Assembly: GCA_965226865.1 (NCBI GenBank)
Contig: CBDDEH010000004.1
Coordinates: forward strand, 744,001 to 808,000
Source of the DNA: CBDDEH01 sp965226865
GTDB taxonomy: Bacteria > Chloroflexota > Dehalococcoidia > Lucifugimonadales > JAGWBF01
DNA: 64,000 nucleotides
Reading direction: 5' to 3'
How positions within the stretch are numbered: the stretch's first letter is position 1; each line of letters opens with the position of its first letter. Under the pieces are notes generated by a model. It saw nothing but the letters and a program-made list of their open reading frames with translations. It had not been told where the DNA came from and did not search any database. A program made the translations under genes and the position numbers. Positions 8,328 to 16,199 of the stretch are shown here, piece after piece.

Positions 8328-8921
8328 CTATCCGGCTTCCATTGAGTTACCTACTCCAGTCCCGTCTTTGGTAGCCGTGCTATCTGCATCGGTATGGACC
8401 ATGCCCCTCTCGACCATCATATGCTGAATAAAGGGGAAGAGACCTCCGGCTTTCAGGATCTGCATAGGAGGGCTGTCGGAAGGCCAGGCCTCGGCCTCGA
8501 GGCTGGTACCTTTGGTGAGGTTCTTGACCTCACCGGTCTCTATGTTGATATAGGCTGTGTCTCCTTCGTCGAAGGCGGCGTGAACTCCTTTGCACCAAAG
8601 AGCGGGCATCGCGATGTTGATGGAGTTCCGCAGAAAGATGCGAGAGGTGGATTCGGCCAGGATGGCGGATATCCCATTAAGCTGGATCATGCGGGCGCCG
8701 TTGCGGCTGGATCCACAGCCGAAATTGGTTCCGGCCACCAGAATGTCGCCAGGTTTTACCTCTTCTGTCCATCCCGGACGGTTGGCCGAGAAGCAGTACT
8801 GTGCTCCTTCTTCTTCGCTGAGCTTCTTGGCTAACACTATACTTCCCGGCATCATCAGATCGGTGCTGATGCTGTTGCCGAACTTCCACACTTCACCCGT
8901 GTACTCTACTTGGAAGGCCAT
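8328..8921 (-). CDS. Aconitase-family hydratase, small (LeuD-like) subunit
   Basis: A 197-residue swivel-domain subunit of the isopropylmalate/homoaconitate hydratase group. Characteristic are FGNSISTDLMMPG near the start and the substrate-loop motif GTNFGCGSSRNGA. The start at 8921 has GGAGAAA upstream; the frame is open further back only by chance overlap with the large-subunit gene. It pairs with the large subunit 23 bases away. The last 20 residues (…ADSTATK…NSMEAG) are not typical of the family and resemble part of the SRPBCC protein at 23782-24228. Related heterodimers include LeuCD and dimethylmaleate hydratase, so the substrate is open. Confidence 0.85.
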   Translation of the reverse strand: MAFQVEYTGEVWKFGNSISTDLMMPGSIVLAKKLSEEEGAQYCFSANRPGWTEEVKPGDILVAGTNFGCGSSRNGARMIQLNGISAILAESTSRIFLRNSINIAMPALWCKGVHAAFDEGDTAYINIETGEVKNLTKGTSLEAEAWPSDSPPMQILKAGGLFPFIQHMMVERGMVHTDADSTATKDGTGVGNSMEAG

Positions 8922-8944
8922 AATACTTTCTCCATTCGGTAATC

Positions 8945-10204
8945 CTAGACGAAATGCCTGGGGTCGCTGATGTAGCCGTTGACCGCTGAGGCCGCGACAA
9001 CGGCCGGATTGGACAGATAAACGAAGGCCTCTGAGCTCCCTTGCCTGCCCTGGAAATTCCGGTTGGTCGAGGATATGGATACCTCTCCGTCGCCAAGAAC
9101 GCCCATGTGCCCACCGTAGCATGGCCCGCAAGTGGAGTGCTCTATCATAGCGCCAGCGTCCGCGTATGTCTCCCACAGGCCTGCCTTCAGGACCTCGTTC
9201 CACACATTCTGAGACGCGGGACTGCATAGCAGCCTGACACCCGGCGCCACCTTCCGCCCCTTGAGTATGCGTGCAGCACTCTCGAAGTCCTCCAAGCGGG
9301 CGTTGGTGCAAGAGCCTATCAGGGCCTGGTCCACCTTGATCTTGTCGGCCTCCAATTCGCTGATGGAGCGGATGTTGCCAGGATCGTGGGGACATGCCAC
9401 CTGCGGCTCCAGCCCAGTCACGTCCAGCACGTATTCTGTCTCGTACTTTGCATCAGGGTCCGGCGAGACATGCTCGTAGGGCCTGTTAACCCGGCCCTTC
9501 AAAAACTCGTCCGTCTTCTCATCGGCCTCGAATATGGCAAACTTGGCACCCAGTTCCACCCCCATGTTGGATATGGTCCACCGGCTGGACAGGCTAAGCT
9601 CGCTGGCTACCGGGCCCAGATACTCGATGGACTTGTAGAGGCCCACGTCGGTGCCCCAGGTGCCTGCTACCTTCAGTACGATATCTTTGCCGAAGATGAA
9701 GTTATCCAGACCTGCGTAGTCGCCCACCAACTCTATCTTGATGGTCTCCGGCACCCTGAACCAGTACTCGCCGAAGATAAGGCACAGAAGGGAGTCCATG
9801 GCGGCGTTGGTGACGCAGGCGTTGAAGACACCCCCGCTGGTGGAGTGGGAATCGGGCATTGGTATCAAGTCTCCCGGAGCTATCATACCGTTCTCCGGGA
9901 AGACCTGATGGGAGATGCCATGCTGACCATACTCGAAGAAATTGCCAATGGCATATTTCTTGGCCCACTTGCGAAGCTCCACCATGTTATTGGCTGCCGT
10001 AACCGTAGGCGGTGGAGCGAGGTGGTCGTCTACCAGATATACCCTGTCAGGGTCCCACAGCTTCTCGACACCCAGCTTTTCCAGTTGACCTTTGGCACTA
10101 GCTGCTGCTGTGGCATCGACGCGACACCAGACGAAATCCCCCGGCTTGACCTCCTCTTTGTCGGCATGGTCAGCCAGGATTTTCTCTGCGATTGTCATTC
10201 CCAT
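8945..10204 (-). CDS. Aconitase-family hydratase, large (LeuC-like) subunit
   Basis: A 419-residue iron-sulfur subunit that dehydrates and rehydrates hydroxy-acids. The three [4Fe-4S] cysteines are seen in IGSCTN and in STCGPCYGGHMG; SISSTNRNFQGRQGS and MPDSHSTSGGVFN are also family signatures. It is shorter than ordinary LeuC and its early motif reads VDDHLAPPP, so it belongs to a divergent branch rather than leucine biosynthesis; no leuA or leuB is present. Together with the LeuD-like subunit and the lyase at 3880-4806 it could act like dimethylmaleate hydratase plus dimethylmalate lyase, an inference from family parallels only. Confidence 0.85.
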   Translation of the reverse strand: MGMTIAEKILADHADKEEVKPGDFVWCRVDATAAASAKGQLEKLGVEKLWDPDRVYLVDDHLAPPPTVTAANNMVELRKWAKKYAIGNFFEYGQHGISHQVFPENGMIAPGDLIPMPDSHSTSGGVFNACVTNAAMDSLLCLIFGEYWFRVPETIKIELVGDYAGLDNFIFGKDIVLKVAGTWGTDVGLYKSIEYLGPVASELSLSSRWTISNMGVELGAKFAIFEADEKTDEFLKGRVNRPYEHVSPDPDAKYETEYVLDVTGLEPQVACPHDPGNIRSISELEADKIKVDQALIGSCTNARLEDFESAARILKGRKVAPGVRLLCSPASQNVWNEVLKAGLWETYADAGAMIEHSTCGPCYGGHMGVLGDGEVSISSTNRNFQGRQGSSEAFVYLSNPAVVAASAVNGYISDPRHFV

Positions 10205-10294
10205 GATCTGGCTCCTCTGGGTTCCGTTACCGCCCTATCTAATCATAACCAATCGTAGCTATAGGGGCAAGCTGGGCACTGTATGCAGCGATGG

Positions 10295-11203
10295 CTATCC
10301 ATTTTGCTTGGAGTACCAGTCGATGATCTCCTTGCCGGTTGCGCTCCAGACTTCCTTGTGCTTGCTGATGTGGGCCAGAGCCCTGTCAAGGTATTTGGCG
10401 CGATATGGCTGACCTATAAGCCAGGGGTGCAGGCTCAACACCATAAGACGCCCGGACTGGGCTCCGTCCTTGTAAAGGCCGTCAAACGTATCCTCTATCA
10501 TTTTGCAGTAATCGACTATGTATACATGTTTGGTCCAGTGGGTCCAAGTGTCTTCTAATTCTATGGATACAGGAAGAGAGTACATAGTGCCGCTGGACAC
10601 CTTCATCTGGTAAGGTTGCTCGTCGTTCGGCCAGTCACAGTTGTATCTGATCCCCTCCTCAGCCAAGAAATTCGGCGTATTGAAAGATTCGCCGTACTCT
10701 ATGCCCATCCACCCCTCAGGGCGGCTTCCTGTGGCTTTGGTTAGCGCTTCTATCGAGCTTCGGATATATTCCCGCTCTTCTTCGTCAGACATCTTGCTGG
10801 TGATCATTCGTTTGAGACCCGTCCCATGCGCTATGAACTCATAGCCCCGCTTCTGGCATTCATTGACTAAGAAGGGATAGTTTTCGGCTGTCAGCTTGTC
10901 CATGGCTACGGTCGCCGTCAGGCCGTATTTTTCCAGCATCTTCATCACCCTGAAGATCCCAACTCGATGCCCGTACTCTCTGAGCGAGAAGGCTCGCATA
11001 TCGGGAAAAGGTCCTCCGCCCAGGCCAGGTACGGCCGGCGACTTGTAAGCATTTTCCGGCGCCTTCCACTCGTAATGCTCCAAGTTGATAATGACGCACA
11101 GAGCCACTTTGGCGTTATTGGGCCATTTGAGGGTAGGACGGCTTTTTATGGCGGAGAAATCGTAATAGTCGTGATCCATTCCGGGCTTACGTGGACCCAG
11201 CAT
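10295..11203 (-). CDS. Polysaccharide-deacetylase-like (CE4/allantoinase-type) hydrolase
   Basis: A 302-residue protein of the CE4 fold group that includes PuuE-type allantoinases and cyclic imide hydrolases. It shows HDYYDFSAIKSRPTLKWPN at the start, YGHRVGIFRVMKMLEKYGLTATVA, AHGTGLKRM and the C-terminal LSLHPWLIGQPYRAKYLDR. The ATG at 11203 is chosen because AAGGAGG lies just upstream; an in-frame upstream codon lacks this. No signal peptide, so it acts in the cytoplasm, probably on a small amide rather than a polysaccharide. It is a paralogue of the next gene upstream in the operon. Confidence 0.8.
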   Translation of the reverse strand: MLGPRKPGMDHDYYDFSAIKSRPTLKWPNNAKVALCVIINLEHYEWKAPENAYKSPAVPGLGGGPFPDMRAFSLREYGHRVGIFRVMKMLEKYGLTATVAMDKLTAENYPFLVNECQKRGYEFIAHGTGLKRMITSKMSDEEEREYIRSSIEALTKATGSRPEGWMGIEYGESFNTPNFLAEEGIRYNCDWPNDEQPYQMKVSSGTMYSLPVSIELEDTWTHWTKHVYIVDYCKMIEDTFDGLYKDGAQSGRLMVLSLHPWLIGQPYRAKYLDRALAHISKHKEVWSATGKEIIDWYSKQNG

Positions 11204-11249
11204 AGCTGCCTCCTTTTGCACTCTTTGTACTCATGGTAGTCGGCACTTT

Positions 11250-12161
11250 CTATTTACCAGAGCTATTCTGTTTCGCCGCGTATGCGACTACCTCGTCGTA
11301 GTAGTTGGCGATGTAATATTCGGCGATTTCGTCGGCTGTGGTCTTCCAGACTCCGTCATGGGACAGAATATGAGTAAGGGCGTCGTCCAGATACTTGATG
11401 CGATTGGGTTGGCCGATCCAATAGGGGTGTAGAGCTATGCACATCACCCTGCCGCTCTCAGCCCCTTCTTCGTACAGGACGTCAAATTGGTCCTTGATAG
11501 TCTGAGCGAACTGTTCGGCATCCAGGCCGTGTCCGGGAAACACCGCGTCGTTCAGTTCTACGCTATAGGGTACTGAGACGAGCTTTCCCTTTTTAACCTT
11601 GAGGGGGAAGGGTTGGTCGTCATGAAACCAGTCGACGTGATATATCAGGCCGGCTTCTGCCATTAGATCGGGAGTATCCTCGGTGTTGGACAGGGCAGGA
11701 CCGAGCATTCCCTTGAGGTCTTTGCCGGTGTGCTTTTTGATCGTGTCGATCGTGTCCCGATAGAATTCTCGTTCCTGATCCTGGGACATGCCATACAAAA
11801 GATGGGTGTTGTAGATTCCGTGGGACATGTATGTGAAATCCCTCTCCACCATTGCATCCCGAATCTCAGGGAAATGGTCCAGAACAGCCACGTTCAAGGA
11901 TATCGTGCACGGCATCTCATGTTTGTCAGTAACTTCCAACATCCGCCAGAAACCCACACGGTTGCCGTAGTCCCTGTAGGCATAGAAATGGGTGTCAGGC
12001 GCTGGGGTTCTGGCCAGCAACGATCTTATCGGGTTGTGGGGTGGGTTGTACTGATAGTGCTCAACGTTTGGTGACATCCAAAAGGCGACTCGCGCGTTGT
12101 TGGGCCAGCGGATTTTTGGACGGTCGATGATTGCAGAGTAATCGTAACGATTAGGTTCCAT
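11250..12161 (-). CDS. Second polysaccharide-deacetylase-like hydrolase (paralogue)
   Basis: A 303-residue cytoplasmic CE4-fold protein with the same layout as its neighbour: YDYSAIIDRPKIRWPNNARVAFW near the start, YGNRVGFWRMLEV, MSHGIYNTHLLYGM and IALHPYWIGQPNRIKYLDD. AAGGGGG precedes the ATG. The two copies are clearly diverged, so they may form a hetero-oligomer or act on two related substrates. Cyclic amide or allantoin-like hydrolysis is the best analogy; substrate not determined. Confidence 0.8.
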   Translation of the reverse strand: MEPNRYDYSAIIDRPKIRWPNNARVAFWMSPNVEHYQYNPPHNPIRSLLARTPAPDTHFYAYRDYGNRVGFWRMLEVTDKHEMPCTISLNVAVLDHFPEIRDAMVERDFTYMSHGIYNTHLLYGMSQDQEREFYRDTIDTIKKHTGKDLKGMLGPALSNTEDTPDLMAEAGLIYHVDWFHDDQPFPLKVKKGKLVSVPYSVELNDAVFPGHGLDAEQFAQTIKDQFDVLYEEGAESGRVMCIALHPYWIGQPNRIKYLDDALTHILSHDGVWKTTADEIAEYYIANYYDEVVAYAAKQNSSGK

Positions 12162-12223
12162 TGTTTACCCCCTTGAAAATCTCGTTGGCAGCCCATCCCG
12201 GGCTCATGACCGATATCGCTGAA

Positions 12224-12937
12224 CTAAGAAGCTGTTTGAGCCGTAAGCTCAGGTTCCCGTTTGCCGTTTTGGAACGTTGTGAGACTAGTAACGGCGTCCG
12301 AAAGAGGGATTACGTCGGCGTACTTGGTGTTCATGTCGAACAGGGACATCTTGTGGGACGCCTCGATGCGGTCGAAGACGCACTCCTCGATCACCGAGGT
12401 CTTGAATCCGTATCCGAAAGCGTCGATAACGGTAGCACGGACGCATCCGCTGGTAGAGTTCCCAGCGATCAATAATGTATCGATCTTCTTGTGCAAGAGG
12501 ATATAGATTAGACCCGTGTGGAAGAAAACGCTGGGGGTGTTCTTCTCGATGAGGAGGTCTCCATCCTGCATGGCGACTTCCGGCTGAATCTCCGATAGTG
12601 GGTTGAGCTCGTGGTGGGGGAGGTTGAAGTCTTTTGACCTTGGAAGACCATCGGTTAATTTGAAGACATGCTTGCTGTATATGATAGGGATGCTCGCGTC
12701 CCTGGCGTTTGAAATGAGTGTTTGGATGTGGGGAATGGCGGCCCAAGCGAAGGGTCCGCAGGTGTAAGGGTATTTGTCGGTCTGCTCGTAGATGGGCCGG
12801 TTCTCACCGACCACTCCCCTGTTCATGTCGATCACCAGGAGTGCGGGGCGTTCCCCGAAGCCGGTTCGAAGTCGCGCCGGCTTAGCCGCGATCACCATGC
12901 GGTCATGCTCAGTTAGGATGTCGTCCCAGATGGCCAT
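12224..12937 (-). CDS. Isochorismatase-family cysteine hydrolase
   Basis: A 237-residue protein of the isochorismatase/N-carbamoylsarcosine amidase superfamily. The catalytic triad is visible: Asp in LLVIDMNRG, Lys in LIEKNTPSVFF and Cys in GNSTSGCVRATVIDAF. The last motif is closest to N-carbamoylsarcosine and maleamate-type amidases, which release ammonia from carbamoyl or amide groups. It is the first gene of the seven-gene minus-strand operon and sits directly behind its promoter. Likely role: deamidation of an intermediate produced or consumed by the CE4-like hydrolases. Confidence 0.85.
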   Translation of the reverse strand: MAIWDDILTEHDRMVIAAKPARLRTGFGERPALLVIDMNRGVVGENRPIYEQTDKYPYTCGPFAWAAIPHIQTLISNARDASIPIIYSKHVFKLTDGLPRSKDFNLPHHELNPLSEIQPEVAMQDGDLLIEKNTPSVFFHTGLIYILLHKKIDTLLIAGNSTSGCVRATVIDAFGYGFKTSVIEECVFDRIEASHKMSLFDMNTKYADVIPLSDAVTSLTTFQNGKREPELTAQTAS

Positions 12938-13007
12938 GGCGCCTCCTCTAGATGCCGGTGTTCATGCCATGGATGAAGGTGTTAGTTGCCGTCGCTGACG
13001 AGGCACT

Positions 13008-13036
13008 ATTCTAGCATCGAGCCCAATATAAATCAA
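13008..13036 (-). promoter_or_regulatory. Promoter of the minus-strand catabolic operon
   Basis: On the minus strand TTGATT (13036-13031) and TAGAAT (13013-13008) are separated by exactly 17 bases. It points into the isochorismatase-like gene, whose start is about 70 bases further on. It is back to back with the dppC promoter at 13063-13091, so one regulator could control both units. Confidence 0.6.
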
Positions 13037-13062
13037 ACTGAGAACATAGAAACAAGTCAGCG

Positions 13063-13091
13063 TTGACACTACTATGTCGGTAACCTATAAT
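13063..13091 (+). promoter_or_regulatory. Consensus promoter of the dppC-dppD-dppF genes
   Basis: TTGACA at 13063-13068 and TATAAT at 13086-13091, both perfect consensus with the ideal 17-base spacer. The first permease codon follows within about 25-45 bases. Only 26 bases separate its -35 box from that of the divergent operon. Confidence 0.75.
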
Positions 13092-13116
13092 CCCGTCACT
13101 TTACGAGCCGGATCAT

Positions 13117-14034
13117 TTGAGGAGCGGGCTGAGCTTGAGGATTAGCCAGGCATCCGATGGTTTCTCTTGGAGCAGTGTGTTGAGAACATCACTGGGGGTG
13201 CTCAAGTTCCTCAGAGGCACACCATGGCCAGCCGTCTTGATAATCTTTGTCCTTATCGTCCTGGCTATATTTGGGCACTGGATTGCGCCGTTCCCTCCCA
13301 ATCAAGGCAAGTTACCCGATCGGTTGACGCCCCCTGTGTGGCAGGACGGCGGTACTTGGTCTCATCCAATCGGGACCGACAATATCGGCCGTGACATTCT
13401 AAGTCGACTCATCGTCGGCACCAGAACATCCTTGACTGTGGCGGCAATTGCCATTGCCGCCGGAGTCTTTGTTGGAACTGTGGTGGGGCTTGTATCCGGC
13501 CTCGCGGGCGGCAAGGTCGACAATTTGCTAATGAGGGGGGCGGATATCATGATCGGCTTCCCTATCATCCTTTTCGCCATTCTTCTAGCCGTCGTAGTCG
13601 GTCCAAAATTGTCCAATGTGGTTCTTGCCATCAGCTTGTTTTTGTGGGCGAGGTTCGCTCGCATGGTCCGAGGGGAGGTCCTTTCTCTAAGGGAGCGTGA
13701 TTTTGTAGCCCTGGCTCGGATAAGCGGGGCATCTCAACTCCGGATCATGGTCCAGCACCTGTTGCCCAACGTGGCCAACACGATCATAGTTCTAGCGTCC
13801 CTCGAGGTTGGCACAGTGATCGTAGTGGAGGCCTCTCTCAGCTTCCTGGGCGCTGGAGTGCCTCCACCGACCCCAGCCTGGGGCTCAATGATAGGAGAGG
13901 GAAGGGACTATGTCACAACCGCCTGGTGGGTGCCGGCGATGCCAGGATTTGCTATTATGTTAACTGTTCTCTCTTTTAACCTGATTGGCGACTGGTTCCG
14001 CGATACTTTCGATCCAAAGCTCCGCTCCCTTTGA
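13117..14034 (+). CDS. ABC peptide/nickel-type permease, DppC family
   Basis: A 305-residue permease with the DppC layout: one N-terminal helix, the extracytoplasmic GTDNIGRDILSRLIVGTRTSL motif, then five helices with the coupling motif FVALARISGASQLRIMVQHLLPN. The reading frame opens with TTG at 13117, but TTG at 13135 is better placed behind GGAG at 13121-13124, so the protein may be six residues shorter. It should pair with the DppB-type permease at 6279-7202. Confidence 0.9.
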   Translation: MRSGLSLRISQASDGFSWSSVLRTSLGVLKFLRGTPWPAVLIIFVLIVLAIFGHWIAPFPPNQGKLPDRLTPPVWQDGGTWSHPIGTDNIGRDILSRLIVGTRTSLTVAAIAIAAGVFVGTVVGLVSGLAGGKVDNLLMRGADIMIGFPIILFAILLAVVVGPKLSNVVLAISLFLWARFARMVRGEVLSLRERDFVALARISGASQLRIMVQHLLPNVANTIIVLASLEVGTVIVVEASLSFLGAGVPPPTPAWGSMIGEGRDYVTTAWWVPAMPGFAIMLTVLSFNLIGDWFRDTFDPKLRSL

Positions 14035-14089
14035 TGCTATAATCAGACTCCCCCAACCTTGAGCTTAAAGCCATTGAAGCGAGAGATCC

Positions 14090-15088
14090 GTGACGACAGA
14101 AGTTCAAGATAAAGAGCAGGCCCCGGTCGTTGTTGAAGTAAAGGGCCTCAAGACCTACTTTTTTACCAAGCGTGGCGTAGGTAAGGCGGTAGACGGGGTC
14201 AGCTTTTATATCAGGGCTGGTGAAACTCTGGGCCTTGTTGGCGAGTCCGGGTGCGGCAAGAGCATCACGGCTATTTCCATACCGCAGCTTAATCCGAAAC
14301 CGGCTTCGCGTATCGTTGGGGGAGCCGTCGTTTTCCAGGGGAATGACCTGCTAAAGCTTTCGACACGCCAGATTCGGCGTATCAGGGGACGGCACATCGC
14401 AATGGTGCTGCAGGACCCGATGACGGCCCTGAATCCCGTGTTCACTATAGGGAGCTTGATCGCCGAGCCATTGCGGATGCATCAAAATCTACGTGGCAGT
14501 GCTCTGAAAGAGCGAGTGATCCAATTGCTCAGGATGTTGCGCATTCCGGCTCCGGAGGCCAGGGTAAGCAGCTATCCTCACCAAATGAGCGGGGGCATGC
14601 GCCAGCGAGCAGTGGGAGCCATCGGCCTGTCCTGCAACCCTGAGTTGCTGATAGCCGACGAGCCCACTACCGCGCTGGACGTAACTGTCCAGGCGGCCTA
14701 TCTGGAGCTACTGAAGGATATCCAGAAAGGAACTAATCTGGCTATCCTGTTTATCACACATGACTTTGGCGTTGTGGCTCGGATGTGCGATAGAGTCGCA
14801 GTAATGTACACCGGTAAAATAGTCGAAACTGCTGATACAGAAACTCTTTTCGAGAATCCCGCTCATCCCTATACCGAAGCCCTGTTGAACTCAGTGCCCG
14901 ACGTGCAAGAGGAGATCGAGCGCCTTTACTCGATCGAGGGCCAGCCTCCGTCCATATACGAAGTTGGTACCGGTTGTCCCTTTGCTCCCAGGTGCGCTTA
15001 CGTGCAGGAACGGTGCTGGGACAACTACCCTCCTGAGAAGGCACTGGCTCCCGGCCACACTGTAAGCTGCTGGAGGCATCACCCATGA
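14090..15088 (+). CDS. ABC peptide-type ATP-binding protein, DppD family
   Basis: A 332-residue ATPase that powers the permease pair. Walker A is GESGCGKS, the signature is MSGGMRQRA, Walker B is LLIADEPTTALD, and the switch histidine lies in FITHDFG. The C-terminal oligopeptide-transporter extension carries the cysteine pattern CPFAPRCAYVQERC, which in relatives can bind an Fe-S cluster. The start codon is GTG. It overlaps the next gene by four bases (ATGA), so the two are translated together. Confidence 0.93.
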   Translation: MTTEVQDKEQAPVVVEVKGLKTYFFTKRGVGKAVDGVSFYIRAGETLGLVGESGCGKSITAISIPQLNPKPASRIVGGAVVFQGNDLLKLSTRQIRRIRGRHIAMVLQDPMTALNPVFTIGSLIAEPLRMHQNLRGSALKERVIQLLRMLRIPAPEARVSSYPHQMSGGMRQRAVGAIGLSCNPELLIADEPTTALDVTVQAAYLELLKDIQKGTNLAILFITHDFGVVARMCDRVAVMYTGKIVETADTETLFENPAHPYTEALLNSVPDVQEEIERLYSIEGQPPSIYEVGTGCPFAPRCAYVQERCWDNYPPEKALAPGHTVSCWRHHP

Positions 15089-16125
15089 GTGCCTCCGAAG
15101 ATGGCCAGCCCGAATCGCCAACCGCGACGATGCCGGACCGCGACCAGCAGGCAAGAGAAAAAGGCGTTCTAATCGAGGCCAAGGAGCTTGTAAAGCATTT
15201 CCCCATTTCGGGTAGCCTCCCCTTTTCGCCAGTGCGCTCTTGGGTTAGGGCTGTGGATAACGTTTCCTTCAGCATCAAGGAGGGTGAAACCTTTAGCCTC
15301 GTGGGCGAGTCCGGCTGTGGCAAGACGACCACCGCCAAAGTTCTCCTTCTGTTAGAAAAGCCTACCAGCGGCGCGGTTTACTTCAATGGGCAGAACATCC
15401 ACCGGTTTAAAGGTCCGGCTCTTAGGCGGTACCGTTCATCCGTACAAGCGGTGTTCCAGGACCCATGGAGCTCTCTCAATCCCCGCATGAGGGCTGGAGA
15501 CATCGTGGCTGAGCCGATGAAGGTGAACCTGAAGTTGCCGAAACGTGAGATTAGGGAGCGGGTGACGGCTCTTCTGGAAAGCGTCGGCCTTAGCGGCGCC
15601 CAGGCATCCCATTTTCCCCATGAGTTCAGCGGAGGGCAGAGGCAGCGGGTCGCGGTGGCCAGGGCATTGAGCCTCAACCCACAGACCATTGTCCTCGATG
15701 AGCCGGTATCAGCCCTGGATGTCTCGATTCGAGCACAGATAATGAACCTGTTGAAGGACCTCCAGGACCAGCACGGCATCAGTTATTTGCTCATCGCCCA
15801 CAACCTGGCGACTGTCAGATATCTGAGCCACAGGGTCGCAGTGCTCTATGTAGGGGAGATCGTGGAGGAAGCGGATTCCAAAGAGCTGTTCACGAACCCT
15901 CTCCACCCCTATACCAAAGCGCTTCTTTCGGCAGCTCTTTCTATCAGACCGGGCACTGAGCAGGAATCGATCGTATTGCAGGGCGATGTGCCATCGCCCA
16001 CCAACCCGCCTCCCGGGTGTCGCTTCCACACCAGGTGCCCCTTCGCCTTCGACCGGTGCAGCGTGGAGGTGCCCAAACTCCGCGAGCTGGCTCCGGGACA
16101 CAAGGCGGCCTGCCACCTATATTAA
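15085..16125 (+). CDS. ABC peptide-type ATP-binding protein, DppF family
   Basis: A 346-residue ATPase, partner of DppD. Walker A is GESGCGKT, the signature SGGQRQRVAVARAL, Walker B IVLDEPVSALD, and the switch histidine is in LIAHNLATV. The C-terminal extension again has a cysteine cluster (CRFHTRCPFAFDRC). With DppC and DppD it forms a three-gene unit; a binding protein is missing here, so this transporter may use one encoded elsewhere. Confidence 0.93.
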   Translation: MSASEDGQPESPTATMPDRDQQAREKGVLIEAKELVKHFPISGSLPFSPVRSWVRAVDNVSFSIKEGETFSLVGESGCGKTTTAKVLLLLEKPTSGAVYFNGQNIHRFKGPALRRYRSSVQAVFQDPWSSLNPRMRAGDIVAEPMKVNLKLPKREIRERVTALLESVGLSGAQASHFPHEFSGGQRQRVAVARALSLNPQTIVLDEPVSALDVSIRAQIMNLLKDLQDQHGISYLLIAHNLATVRYLSHRVAVLYVGEIVEEADSKELFTNPLHPYTKALLSAALSIRPGTEQESIVLQGDVPSPTNPPPGCRFHTRCPFAFDRCSVEVPKLRELAPGHKAACHLY

Positions 16126-16199
16126 TCATCCCCTATTGACCCGGGCTATACTGCGACTTAAAGTGATTACATCCGAAGCGCTCTAGACGGTGGTGAAAC

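Noticed and set aside
8945..10204. Leucine biosynthesis (leuCD)
   Set aside because: No leuA or leuB is nearby, the protein is short and its early motifs are divergent, and the neighbours are catabolic.
9386..10258. A 290-codon plus-strand frame
   Set aside because: It is antisense to the LeuC-like gene, which carries the Fe-S cysteine motifs.
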